A stretch of 64,000 nt of DNA, from NCBI RefSeq assembly GCF_902498915.1, contig NZ_CABVLQ010000001.1; one strand, written 5' to 3'. The position numbers were made by a program, and so were the translations under genes. The notes beneath the pieces were generated by a model. It did not search any database. It saw only the letters and a list, made by a program, of their open reading frames with translations, and was not told the origin of the DNA. The stretch comes from Escherichia ruysiae (lineage in GTDB: Bacteria > Pseudomonadota > Gammaproteobacteria > Enterobacterales > Enterobacteriaceae). Numbering within the stretch: the stretch's first letter is position 1; every line of letters starts with the position of its first letter. Shown here one piece after another: positions 39,186 through 49,117 of the stretch.

Positions 39186-41735
39186 GTGAGTATCTATCTG
39201 AAACCAATTATTAATAAATTAACTCCAGAAAGTCGAAATACTCTGGATTCTGCAATTAATTACGCAATATCAAGGTCACATCATGAAGTAGACTGTCTAC
39301 ATCTTCTATGGAAGTTATTGCAGGAACATAAATATATAGCCGAAGTGCTTTATGAGCAGTCCTTATTTAATCCTGAGAGGGTTCTTAATGCTATTGAAAG
39401 TGAACTTATCCGTATCAATACAGTACCACAATCCTCACCTGTATTTTCTGAGTCGATGCAGACTCTACTGGAGAAAACATGGATACATGCCAGTACTAAA
39501 TGGCAAATCGATCATATAGATATCCCTGTCTTTTTGAGTACTATGATTAATTTCAGAGATTCAATATTTCCTCTCAATGTTTCTGATGCGTTATGTTGTG
39601 ATATGGATGTAGCTGAGGAGTTACTTATCTCTTTTTCAGACGAAGCAGAGCATTCTGCTTCTCATCGTCCCACCGATAGGTCTTCACATGAATATCTCAG
39701 TAAATATACTGAGAATCTCTCTCTGCGGGCAGAAACAGGTAAATTAGATCCGGTTACTGGCAGAGAGAAGGAAGTCAGACAACTTATCGATATTTTGCTT
39801 CGTCGCAGACAGAATAATCCAATACTGACCGGTGAACCGGGAGTAGGGAAAAGTAGTATAGTAGAAGGTTTAGCACTGCAAATTGCGTCTGGCCGTGTGC
39901 CTGATGTACTGAAGAATGTCCGGATCCATGCCCTTGATATGGGGGCTCTGCTTGCGGGAGCCAGTGTCAGAGGGGAATTCGAAAATCGCCTAAAATCACT
40001 GTTGACCGAACTTAATTCTTTGGATGGCACAGCTATTTTGTTTATTGATGAGGCTCATTCCCTTATCGGTGCAGGAGGACTTCCGGGACAGACTGATGCA
40101 GCTAATTTGCTTAAGCCTGCTCTTGCCCGTGGAGAATTGCGCATTATAGCCGCAACGACATGGGGAGAATATAAAAAGTATTTTGAAAAGGATGGGGCGT
40201 TAGCCCGGCGTTTTCAGATAGTAAAAGTAGCAGAGCCAAATCAGGATGTCACAGCGGAAATGCTACGTTCTCTTTTGCCCATGATGGAAAAACACCATAA
40301 TGTTTCTATCAGGGAAGAAGCAATAACTGCAACGGTACATCTATCAGACCGTTATCTGCATGGGCGCCGTCAACCAGATAAATCTGTAAGTCTGTTAGAT
40401 ACAGCTTGTTCTCGGGTTGCTGTATCTCAGTCTACATCACCAGATGCCATTCAGGATGTCGAAGCTTCATTGGTAAGATACCAAGGGGAACTTGCGCTGC
40501 TGACACAGGAAAGGTCAGATGTTTTGCGTCAGGAAATGCTTGCAAATAAAATTGCTCAACTTGAGGAGGAGCTTGAGCAACTCAAATCAGCGTGGCGTCA
40601 TCAAAGTGAACTGGTTGCAAGAATACAAAGTTCAGATGATATTTCATCAAAGAATATGTACAGAAAAGAACTGGAAAGTGCATATAAGAAAGACAGTCCT
40701 ATGGTTTTTGAGTGTGTGGATAAAAATTGTGTTGCTGATGTTGTTTCTGGGTGGACAGGTGTTCCACTGGGTGTATGCCTTGATGGTGAACAACAAAAAG
40801 CATCCGGTCTGTTAAGATGCTTGGAGCAGCGAGTTTTGGGGCAGCGATATGCTATGTCCGCTATTGCATCACAAGTTCTTATTTGTCGGGCAGATCTTAA
40901 AGATCCTGTAAAACCTGATGGGGTATTTTTACTTGCGGGCCCTTCTGGCACAGGCAAAACGGAGACAGCCAGGGCGCTGGCCGAGTTTGTTTATGGGGAT
41001 GAGAATAAACTCATCACGATTAATATGACTGAATTTCAGGAAGCTCACACTGTTTCCACTCTGAAGGGGGCACCTCCTGGATATGTTGGTTTTGGTCAGG
41101 GAGGGACTCTTACTGAAAGGGTGAGTCATAATCCATACAGTGTTATTCTGCTTGATGAAATTGAAAAAGCACATCCGGATGTCCTGGAGTTCTTCTTCCA
41201 GATATTTGACTCAGGTATTATCGAGGATGCTGAAGGTAAGATGGTGTCTTTCAGAGATTGTCTCATAATAATGACATCAAACTTTGCCAGTGAAAATATC
41301 ACAAACATATGGAATGATGGTGAGACAAATAGAGACAGAATAAAAGAAATGCTTCTTCCTTTGTTTAATGAGCATTTTGGGGCGGCATTTATGGGGAGAA
41401 CTAACTTAATTCCGTTCACACCGTTGCATTCCAAAACACTGAGAGATATCGTACTCATTAAAATTGATAAGATCTGCCAACGTTTTGAACAGGCATCAGG
41501 TCAGATGTATAAGATAGAATACAATGATTCTCTTATTGACTGGATTACACATCATTGTCAATGTGATAAGTCTGGAGCTAGGGATATAGACTCAGTACTT
41601 AACAGCACGGTTCTTCCTGTCTTGGCCAGATATTTGACTGACTCTGAAGATAATAGAACCCCCAAGAAAATAAGAATATCAGTAAGGAAAAATAACATTA
41701 CATTACGTAGTTCGCAATTTGCAACTCGTAATTGA
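39186..41735 (+). CDS. tssH: T6SS module B sheath-recycling ATPase TssH (ClpV)
   Basis: ClpV disassembles contracted sheaths. The 849-residue protein has a Clp N-terminal domain, a first AAA+ domain with GEPGVGKSS (about residues 215-223) and LFIDEAHSLIG, a coiled-coil middle domain, and a second AAA+ domain with GPSGTGKTE (about 585) and VILLDEIEKAHP. The start is GTG 39186. The N-terminal sheath-binding region is present. It is the last gene of the complete module B operon; an IS629 copy follows after 140 bp. Confidence 0.96.
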   Translation: MSIYLKPIINKLTPESRNTLDSAINYAISRSHHEVDCLHLLWKLLQEHKYIAEVLYEQSLFNPERVLNAIESELIRINTVPQSSPVFSESMQTLLEKTWIHASTKWQIDHIDIPVFLSTMINFRDSIFPLNVSDALCCDMDVAEELLISFSDEAEHSASHRPTDRSSHEYLSKYTENLSLRAETGKLDPVTGREKEVRQLIDILLRRRQNNPILTGEPGVGKSSIVEGLALQIASGRVPDVLKNVRIHALDMGALLAGASVRGEFENRLKSLLTELNSLDGTAILFIDEAHSLIGAGGLPGQTDAANLLKPALARGELRIIAATTWGEYKKYFEKDGALARRFQIVKVAEPNQDVTAEMLRSLLPMMEKHHNVSIREEAITATVHLSDRYLHGRRQPDKSVSLLDTACSRVAVSQSTSPDAIQDVEASLVRYQGELALLTQERSDVLRQEMLANKIAQLEEELEQLKSAWRHQSELVARIQSSDDISSKNMYRKELESAYKKDSPMVFECVDKNCVADVVSGWTGVPLGVCLDGEQQKASGLLRCLEQRVLGQRYAMSAIASQVLICRADLKDPVKPDGVFLLAGPSGTGKTETARALAEFVYGDENKLITINMTEFQEAHTVSTLKGAPPGYVGFGQGGTLTERVSHNPYSVILLDEIEKAHPDVLEFFFQIFDSGIIEDAEGKMVSFRDCLIIMTSNFASENITNIWNDGETNRDRIKEMLLPLFNEHFGAAFMGRTNLIPFTPLHSKTLRDIVLIKIDKICQRFEQASGQMYKIEYNDSLIDWITHHCQCDKSGARDIDSVLNSTVLPVLARYLTDSEDNRTPKKIRISVRKNNITLRSSQFATRN

Positions 41736-41877
41736 CTATCTTTGATTTGTCCTGTACCTAGACCAAAGTGAGGCAGAATATCTGGTTCTCATGTGCTAGG
41801 TATGACGCGTTGTATCGTGGTTGGCACAGTTATTCAACAATTGGGCTCTGGAGAATGGTCTGGATATGAAAGTTTTT

Positions 41878-43185
41878 TGAACTGCCCCGGGAATCCTGGA
41901 GACTAAACTCCCTGAGAAAGAGGTAAACAGGATGACTAAAAATACTCGTTTTTCCCCCGAAGTTCGTCATAGGGTGATACGTATAGTTCTGGAAAGTCAG
42001 GCGAATATGACTCACAATGGGCGGTAGTTTGTTCCATTGCCCCAAAGATTGGCTGTACGCCGGAGACTCTGCGTGTCTGGGTTCGCCAGCATGAGCGGGA
42101 TACCAGGGGCGGTGATGGAGGGCTCACCACCGCTGAACGTCAGCGTCTGAAAGAGCTGGAGCGTGAAAATCGTGAACTGCGCCGCAGTAGCGATATCCTT
42201 CGCCAGGCTTCCGCTTATTTTGCGAAGGCGGAGTTCGACCGCCTCTGGAAAAAATAATGCCCTGCTGGATAAGCTGCGTGAGCAGTACGGGGTCGGATCG
42301 GTATGCAGTGAACTGCATATCGCCCCGTCAACGAATTACCACTGTCAGCAACAGCGACATCATCCTGATAAACGCAGTGCCCGTGCGCAGCACGATGACT
42401 GGCTGAAGAGAGAGATACAGCGCGTATACGATGAAAATCATCAGGTGTACGGTGTGCGTAAAGTCTGGCGCCAGTTGTTACGGGAAGGAATCAGGGTGGC
42501 CAGATGTACAGTGGCGCGCCTCATGGCGGTTATGGGACTTGCCGGTGTTCTCCGGGGTAAAAAGGTCCGTACGACCATCAGCCGGAAAGCCTTTGCCGCA
42601 GGCGACCGCGTAAACCGTCAGTTCGTGGCAGAACGACCTGACCAGCTGTGGGTGGCTGATTTTACTTACGTCAGCACATGGCAGGGCTTCGTCTATGTGG
42701 CGTTCATCATTGATGTGTTTGCCGGATACATCGTGTGGTGACGAGTCTCATCGTCTATGGAAACGACATTCGTGCTGGATGCACTGGAGCAGGCGTTGTG
42801 GGCCCGTCGTCCGTCTGGCACCATCCATCACAGCGATAAAGGCTCTCAGTATGTGTCACTGGCCTATAAGGCGCGACTAAAAGAAGCAAAACTGCTGGCA
42901 TCAACAGGGAGTACTGGTGACTCGTATGACAACGCGATGGCAGAGATCATCAAGGGCCTTTACAAAGCGGAGGTAATACACCGTAAGAGCTGGAAAAACC
43001 GGACAGAAGTGGAGCTGGCCACACTCACGTGGGTGGACTGGTATAACAATCGACGATTGCTGGAAAGGCTGGGCCATATCCCACCGGCAGAAGCAGAAAA
43101 AGCTTATTATGCTTCCATCGGAAATGATGATCTGGCAGCCTGAGTTCACAGATAAAACACTCTCCAGGAAACCCGGGGCGGTTCA
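41878..43185 (+). mobile_element. IS629-type element (copy A), defective
   Basis: A 1308-bp IS3-family element bounded by TGAACTGCCCCGGG on the left and CCCGGGGCGGTTCA on the right. OrfA (from 41932) loses frame at CAGGCGAAT, where the intact copy has one more G. OrfB is broken by a TGA at 42739-42741 after the DVFAGYIVW segment. The rest of OrfB (METTFVLDALEQALWARRPS onward) is intact. No flanking target duplication is evident. Confidence 0.9.
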
Positions 43186-43689
43186 CTATTTATCATCGGC
43201 TTTATGGTTTCAAGCAAAAATTTCGCTCCTCATATCCGGTCCACATTGGAAATGTTTACCAGAAGAATTTTCTAAAATACCACGTTAACTGTCATCTTTG
43301 TTTTTATAATTCTGCTTTTTGCAGAATTTCTTGAGATAAATAATAGAAATCCCCATTGTATAACCTGATATGCATTTTACTTGAGTATTTTCAGAGCATT
43401 GCCCTATAATCGTTTAGGGCAAATCTGTATGGAAGGAGGGTACATTTTGCGGAAACGTGCTCTTGGAGTGAAGATCTCATTGGTGAAGGCATGAGTAGTT
43501 CATTTCAGGATGAGAGCTCAAAAACAAGGGGGCATCTGAAACCAGACCTACATACCGGAGGAGCACAGAAGAAAATTGTTCTTCCGCAAGATGAACGATT
43601 TCATGCCGGAGATCGGTTGTCCAGAAGGTTCACTGCCTTAAGGCAGTGCTGGCTATGCGTAGCCTACTTCGTGATTTGAAATCTAATCC
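43186..43689. other. non-coding stretch between IS629 copy A and tssE remnant
   Basis: About 500 bp hold no gene I can support. The left part is AT-rich. A frame from 43491 to 43679 (beginning SSSFQDESSKTRGHLKPD) might be a gene remnant but matches nothing known. The segment runs directly into the decayed tssE tail, so it may be the eroded upstream part of the module C operon. Confidence 0.4.
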
Positions 43690-43907
43690 CCGGAGACATG
43701 TTCAGAATGTGCTGCTGAAATATGAGCCTCACTTTAAATTTATTAAAGTGGTGATGCAGAAACAAGACCAACCCAGGGAGCCGAGTTATGTCATTGATGC
43801 CTGAAACCAGAGACGTCAGTCTGTTCCGTCACGGAATAACATCTATGTCGGAAGGACGAGTGTTACTGCGATATCTGAAGCAACAGGACGACTCTGTTTT
43901 TCTCTAG
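43690..43907 (+). pseudogene. decayed tssE tail (module C)
   Basis: The codons from VLLKYEPHFKFIKVVMQKQD to PSYVIDA match the module A TssE (VLLKYEPRIKRVDVTMQEQT and HYVIDA). One extra base after the VIDA codons shifts the frame into a stop; the tail HGITSMSEGRVLLRYLKQQD resumes in another frame and ends at TAG 43905-43907. The N-terminal half is gone. DNA identity to module A is moderate, so this is a related system and not a fresh duplication. Confidence 0.85.
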
Positions 43908-43975
43908 GTTTAACTTCTTATACAGATGATTATAAGATGAAGTTCTGGTGAGAAATATTCTATTGTGATTTGACT

Positions 43976-44274
43976 ATGAATCCGTTATTTAACGATATCC
44001 AGAGGCGTCTTTTTTGTCTGAATCATCCCCATATTCTTGGTTCTGGAATGTTAGGTTCAGAGCTATGGAGGCCGTATATATTGGCAATGATGTTTGTCAT
44101 ATCACTATTACCTGTAATCAGTCTGGATTCCACCTGACAAAGAATGGCGTGCGTGTATTAACGGAACGTAATATCAGAAGCCTTAATGAACTGTTACCTC
44201 TTTTGAGACGACGCTGGGATGTGACGCCGGCAATCATCCTGGCAGTGGAGTACCTTTTACGTGTATCGGTATAG
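43976..44274 (+). pseudogene. frameshifted copy of the small T6SS-linked gene (module C)
   Basis: It starts MNPLFNDIQRRLFCLNHP like the gene at 13965, then loses frame because one base is missing in a C run (TCATCCCC here, TCATTCCCC in module A). The remainder (SPYSWFWNVRFRAMEAVYIG through WDVTPAIILAVEYL) is well preserved in the next frame. It sits 68 bp after the tssE remnant with no cargo in between. Confidence 0.85.
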
Positions 44275-44329
44275 CATTGGTTTTCTCCTTAATTAACTAT
44301 TTTGTCTAATATAACATACTTGATCTGCA

Positions 44330-44760
44330 GATGACTTGGGCCTGAAAACAGGTAGTGATCAGCGATTATTTCTGGGCTATGTATCTCTGTGTAATGAGAC
44401 TAATAAACTGAGTCATCCGACTGTAGACTGGCATTATGTGGGACACTCTGCCTGTGTCTATATTTATCTAGCGGTATGGAACTGCAGACGGCAGTCTGGC
44501 GCCCCATTTCTTGTATGCATATAACGGGGTTAAGCATCCTGAATGAAAGAGTGGTCAGTAACACATAACTTTGTTATGTGCCTCTTCGCACTCAAGACTG
44601 GAGATAAGAGATAAGAGAGTAACTGCTAGCCTCTGCTGCTTTTGACAGAAAACTCTCTAAGGTCGTTGAGTGACATATTTGCCCGGCAGGGCTTAAACAT
44701 AGTAGCAAGGTGACTCTGCCGGAAGTTATGGTAAAGGTATAGGTTGCCCCGGATGGATAA
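44330..44760 (+). pseudogene. decayed tagA/vasL-like gene (module C)
   Basis: Translated pieces LKTGSDQRLFLGYVSLCNET, NKLSHPTVDWHYVG and AVWNCRRQSGA parallel the start of the module A TagA (LKTGGDPRSLPDYAALRDEI, SKLTHPARPDVDWRYVE, GVELQTASW). Several frame changes and stops follow, and after about 44760 no homology is visible. The order tssE-small gene-tagA is the same as in module A. Confidence 0.75.
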
Positions 44761-44860
44761 CTATCCTTTACAGAGAGAGGAGGTTTCGTCCTTGGTGATG
44801 TTTCCTGCTCAGAGCTTTCCGCATGTGGATTATTTTAATTTTTTCTGATGTCGAGGTAAT

Positions 44861-45427
44861 ATGATTATTTACTTTTTCCCATTTCAAATGGATGAAAATG
44901 ACACTTTTCTTGATGCCGAAGTTAAGTATCAGAAAATGAAGAATAAAGAATGTTATGGTGTGAAAGCTTCACACAAAACACCTTTATCCTTTCTTAAATC
45001 GAGCGATACGTTATACATCGTTGCTCATGGCAACACATCAGTTATTGGGACAGGTTCAGCAACTGGGCCAACGTTGAATCCCTTAGCATTAGCCACTCTA
45101 TTAATGAATAGACGTTTACCAAAGAACTTCATAGATATCAGAGTATTGACTTGCGCCTCGGGGATACATTCGAGAACCCCTGCCTTCGCACAACGGCTGA
45201 AAGAAATTATGAATGAACATGGGTATCATAGTCTGGTCGTTACCGGATACCTTGGTGAGGTTGATATATCGAGAGACTGGAGATTAAAAAATGATGATGG
45301 TATGGCGTTTTATTCCTCAAGAAAAAAAGGGATTATTCCTGTTAAGGATGTATTAAGTGAATCCCAGAGAGCTCTTTGTGGTTCTGATCTGAAATACGCC
45401 CTTTCTGATTTCAAGAAACGATTTTGA
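44861..45427 (+). CDS. stand-alone caspase/C80-like protein
   Basis: ATG 44861 follows GAGG by a few bases and gives 188 residues without signal peptide. The layout resembles a clan CD (caspase-like or toxin C80) peptidase: a hydrophobic strand ending in the catalytic-type His-Gly (TLYIVAHGN, His56) and a second strand ending in a Cys (IDIRVLTCASG, Cys98), with a Gly-rich segment between. A helix with AFAQRLKEIMNEHGYHSL follows. A protease or a protease-like toxin is inferred; the substrate is unknown. It sits within T6SS debris, and a T6SS effector role is possible but unproven. Confidence 0.55.
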   Translation: MIIYFFPFQMDENDTFLDAEVKYQKMKNKECYGVKASHKTPLSFLKSSDTLYIVAHGNTSVIGTGSATGPTLNPLALATLLMNRRLPKNFIDIRVLTCASGIHSRTPAFAQRLKEIMNEHGYHSLVVTGYLGEVDISRDWRLKNDDGMAFYSSRKKGIIPVKDVLSESQRALCGSDLKYALSDFKKRF

Positions 45428-45437
45428 ATAGGAGTAG

Positions 45438-45841
45438 TGAACCGCCCCGGAAATCCTGGAGACTAAACTTCCTGAGAAAGAGGTAAACAGGATGACTAAA
45501 AATACTCGTTTTTCCCCCGAAGTTCGTCATAGGGTGATTCGTATAGTTCTGGAAAGTCAGGCGAATATGACTCATAATGGGCGGTAATTTGTTCCATTGC
45601 CCCAAAGATTGGCTGTACACCGGAGACTCTGCGTGTCTGGGGTCGCCAGCATGAGCGGGATACCGGGGGCGGTGATGGAGGGCTCACCACCGCTGAACGT
45701 CAGCGTCTGAAAGAGCTGGAGCGTGAAAATCGTGAACTGCGCCGCAGTAACGATATCCTTCGCCAGGCTTCCGTCGGAAACAATGATCTGGCAGCCTGAG
45801 TTCACAGATAAAACACTCTCCAGGAAACCTGGGGCGGTTCA
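45438..45841 (+). mobile_element. internally deleted IS629 derivative (copy B)
   Basis: Both IS629 ends are present, but only 404 bp remain. OrfA, with the same CAGGCGAAT lesion as copy A, runs to the codons for RQAS and then jumps to the end of OrfB (NNDLAA). The junction lies at a GCTTCC sequence found at both deletion edges in the longer copies, so deletion by short-homology recombination is likely. It cannot make transposase but could be moved in trans. Confidence 0.9.
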
Positions 45842-45905
45842 CTATGTTAATGTTATCTCCATCAGGTAACAGGCATATATGGGATAATAACAATGGCTTG
45901 AGGAA

Positions 45906-47060
45906 ATGGATAAAAATTTTATACTAGATATTGCAGTAAGTACTACTGATCCCCGGAATAATAAAGAGTTTCTTTGGATTAGTTATAGTATGAACAATCT
46001 GAGTCCGGCCAAATGTGAAAGAGCATATTGGATGACTCTGGAAAAAAGATGTCTTTCTTTATTTATGGAAAACGGATATGATCTTCAGACAGGAGCATGG
46101 TTCTGTCTTATTTCAGCCAATCTATATAGCTGGGAAGGACTGGCGCTTTCCTCATGGAAATTTGCAGATTCATTTGTAAAAGAAAAATGCTGGCCTCATG
46201 TTACGGCCACTCAGATGCGGACGAATATTCTTATCTGGTATATTAAAAATGTTATTCCTGCTATGCAAAGTCTGCCTGATGATGAGAAAACCTACTCGTC
46301 ATTAACCTTGCTGGAGGATGCATTAACATTATTGGCTGATCTCGAATACAATCTTCTTTCTGGCAAATTTTTTATCGTTTCAGATATGCTGGCTGAACTC
46401 AAGAGACAAAAGAGTGATGACTCAGAAAGTACTGATGCCGCACATCATGATTCAGGATCACATGATGCGAAAGATATTCGGTCTTTTAGCAGTGGTTTAC
46501 CTACGAATATTGACTCCAATTATACTGCTGGACCAGAACACAATACGTTAATTAAGAAAGATAAGAAACTGCGCATATATTATAACGTCGTTTCTTTCAT
46601 ATCGGGTGCTCTAATAACCGTTGTAATGAACTATGCTGGCAGGCCGGAAACAGTACTGAAACTTAGGGGCATCATACCTGATAGCTTTATTACTGAAATG
46701 GTTATGAACTATTCTGGATGTTCAGTCTCCCTCCCTAATTCAGCAGACTCCTGGTCTAAGCTTGGAAAGAAGATTGATGATTTTACGGAAACACTGAATG
46801 TAATTGAAAATGATGGGGGGTATATTACTATATCTAAGTTGAAAACGATTGCTTACGATCTGAAAAATACCTTTCTTGAGTATGACATGCCTGTGAATAT
46901 AAAAATATCAGACTTATATAATAACCAGAATATGAGTAAAGTTGATATCAACAGAGAGCTTGAAATGATACAGCATAATATTAACAAGTTCAATTGTGAG
47001 ATTGGCTATTTAAGGCTGAGAAATGAGGGACTATTAAAGGATAAGGTTAGAGAAAAGTGA
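45906..47060 (+). CDS. divergent TagA/VasL-like TssA-type protein (module C)
   Basis: The 384-residue product has an ImpA_N-like start (DLQTGAWFCLISANLYSWEG parallels ELQTASWYTIARMHTTGLSG), a low-complexity linker, one membrane segment near residues 228-248 (YNVVSFISGALITVVMNYAG) and a VasL-type C-terminus (GGYITISKLKTIAYDLKNTF parallels GKYMTVSELKTEVFGIMQAF). It is intact and AT-rich, unlike the decayed copy 1.1 kb upstream. It may serve module B, which has no tagA of its own, or be a leftover. Confidence 0.75.
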   Translation: MDKNFILDIAVSTTDPRNNKEFLWISYSMNNLSPAKCERAYWMTLEKRCLSLFMENGYDLQTGAWFCLISANLYSWEGLALSSWKFADSFVKEKCWPHVTATQMRTNILIWYIKNVIPAMQSLPDDEKTYSSLTLLEDALTLLADLEYNLLSGKFFIVSDMLAELKRQKSDDSESTDAAHHDSGSHDAKDIRSFSSGLPTNIDSNYTAGPEHNTLIKKDKKLRIYYNVVSFISGALITVVMNYAGRPETVLKLRGIIPDSFITEMVMNYSGCSVSLPNSADSWSKLGKKIDDFTETLNVIENDGGYITISKLKTIAYDLKNTFLEYDMPVNIKISDLYNNQNMSKVDINRELEMIQHNINKFNCEIGYLRLRNEGLLKDKVREK

Positions 47061-47444
47061 GATGTTTCTGTCTATCGGGCTTTTCAGAACGAACTACTCT
47101 TATTGAGTCTGAATGTGTTTATCATAGAGGCCGTTTTGTCTTACTCAGCAATAGTGAGCACATGGCTAAGTGAGTACTCTATCAGTGGTGACTTATATGA
47201 CAGAGACTGTATCATATAATTATCTCAGATATAATGATATTAATTGTTTTATGACGATAATTACAGGTAATGATAAGCAGTGATTGTCAGGCTGCTTACT
47301 CGATATTACTTGGGGGCGTCGGCCCGCTTGTTGTGGACAGAGGGTATTGTTAAATCTTGTTGTTTATGGTATTTTTGTGACTGTGTTTGTTATTACTTTT
47401 TATGTCGGCATGCATTATGAAAATTTACTCGTTAACAGGAGCAG
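47061..47444. other. non-coding stretch after tagA-like gene
   Basis: About 380 bp contain only very short frames. An inverted repeat, GGGGGCGTCGGCCCGC, near 47311-47326 is the only notable feature. I see no gene, IS end or convincing promoter. Confidence 0.35.
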
Positions 47445-47852
47445 TTGTTATTGATACCGAGTCGGTTTGTTTATTATCTGACTCATCTGAAAAAAACAGA
47501 TTTATTTACAGTGAGAAAACATAACAATCATTATAACTGTCGTGTGAGAGGTGTTGTTTGTTCATACAGATTAGTCAAGGCCACGGTTGATGATAGTCCT
47601 GATAAGACATTTAATGCGTATTACCTTCCTTATGTGAGAATAAAAATTGCAATATGTGGTGGACCCATACATCCCATTGAAAAATTTCTCGGTATAGAAT
47701 ATACCAATGCTGAGGAGTTCCCTCTTACATTTCTAAAGGATAATTATCATGGGGCCTTAAACTTGGTCCAAAACCGATTGCTAAATCGACAGGAAAACCG
47801 GATCAACGCCGACGAGATAATAAAGATACTCCTGGCAACACTCCGGGACTAA
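47445..47852 (+). pseudogene. second, frame-broken copy of the small basic-tail gene
   Basis: The stretch 47673-47903 is a near copy of 20401-20628, including PIEKFLGIEYTNAE and the basic-tail coding DNA. Here an extra G after the internal ATG (ATGGGGCCTTAA in place of ATGGGTCTTAAA) closes the tail frame at once, and the upstream frame runs through it out of phase. The upstream part (47445-47670) does not match the first copy. The IS66 end begins about 20 bp downstream. Confidence 0.6.
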
Positions 47853-47920
47853 AACCGAGTAAGTCTACAGGTAAGTAAATAAAAAGGATATAAATAAGCA
47901 TTTATACCCTGACTACATAT

Positions 47921-48150
47921 GTAAGCGTCAACGGAGCACCGTATTGACGCTTATTTATTGGTGAGTACTACGTTCCATGGCAGGAGTTCGTCAACACGGT
48001 TGGAGGGCCATTCCGGCAGTACGCTCAGAATATGGCGCAGATACGCTTCCGGATCGATACCGTTCAGACGGCAGGTGCCGATCAGCCCGTACAGCAGTGC
48101 ACCACGCTCGCCGCCGTGATCGCTACCGAAGAACACGTAGATGGTATGAC
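47921..48150 (-). mobile_element. IS66-family end with C-terminal transposase remnant
   Basis: GTAAGCGTCAA at 47921 resembles an IS66-type terminal repeat. On the minus strand, 47951-48136 encodes the last 60 residues of an IS66 TnpC transposase (SDHGGERGALLYGLIGTCRL, then NRVDELLPWNVVL). The rest of the element is missing, cut off by the IS110-family element to the right. Confidence 0.85.
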
Positions 48151-48199
48151 CTTTATATACTCACTATAGCATTGGTGGGATATTCCAGAGGAGGTCATT

Positions 48200-49091
48200 A
48201 TGCATTCGGAAAATATTGCAGCTTACATCGGGCTGGATGTACATAAAGAAACGTTGGCGGTTGCTATTGCTGCACCTGAACGGCTTGGCGAAGTTCGTTA
48301 TTATGGTACGATTAACAACGAAGCCCAGGCTGTACGTCGATTATTTCAGAAATTGCAGGGACTTTACGGAAACATTCTTTCCTGCTATGAGGCTGGCCCC
48401 TGTGGTTTTGGACTATATCATCAACTCACAGCGATGAATATAAAATGCCAGGTTATTGCCCCTTCCCGGATACCAAAATCACCGACAGACAGAATCAAAA
48501 ATGATCATCGGGACGCAATTTCTCTTGCCAGGTTACTGCGGGCTGGTGAACTTACCCCTGTCTGGATCCCTGACCTGACTCATGAAGCTATGCGGGATCT
48601 AATCAGAGCCAGTGCAGCAGCTAAACGAGACAGCAGAGTTGCCCGACAGCGAATTCTGAGCATGCTATTGCGAACAGACAAACGTTATGCAGGGAAGCAC
48701 TGGACCGGCAAACATCGAACCTGGTTAGCTAATCAATCATTTAGTCAGCCATCTCAGCAGATTGCTTTTCAACACTATTGTCAAAGTCTGGAGCAGATTG
48801 AAGATCGCATACTTCAACTCGACCAGGAAATATCTCGCCTGTTACCTGAGTGGTCTCTGTGCAATCTGGTCTGCCAGTTGCAGGCTCTAAAAGGTGTTGG
48901 TCAGCTAATTGCAATAACCCTGGTTGCTGAACTGGGTGATTTTTCGCGATTTTCCAATCCCAAACAGCTCATGGCTTTTCTGGGACTGGTGCCAGGTGAA
49001 TATTCCAGTGGAAACAGTATTCGTCCCAGAGGAATAACAAAAGTTGGAAACAGCGAACTGAGACGTCTGCTTTACGAAGCCGCCTGGTCTT
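48200..49091 (+). pseudogene. IS110-family transposase, 3' end cut off by IS629
   Basis: From ATG 48200 the product has the IS110 DEDD order: YIGLDVHKETLAV, SCYEAGPCGFGL, KNDHRDAISLARLL, then a C-terminal helix-hairpin-helix-type region (LKGVGQLIAITLVAELGDFS) and GNSELRRLLYEAAW. At about 49091 the IS629 end begins and supplies the last codons and stop. The lost tail is probably about 30-40 residues. Whether the shortened protein is active is unknown. Confidence 0.85.
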
Positions 49092-49117
49092 TGAACCGCC
49101 CCGGGTTTCCTGGAGAG
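49092..49117 (-). repeat. extra IS629 terminal repeat abutting copy C
   Basis: TGAACCGCCCCGGG and its continuation to 49117 repeat exactly the first 26 bp of copy C, which starts at 49118. Two IS629 ends thus lie in tandem, the trace of an insertion next to, or a deletion within, an older IS629 copy. Confidence 0.9.

Noticed and set aside
42739..42741. In-frame TGA in IS629 OrfB as a selenocysteine codon, since selC is nearby
   Set aside because: The position is a Trp in intact IS629, there is no selenocysteine insertion stem-loop apparent, and the frame has other lesions. It is a plain nonsense change.
47300..47330. GGGGGCGTCGGCCCGC as a terminator
   Set aside because: The stem is imperfect and not followed by a T run.
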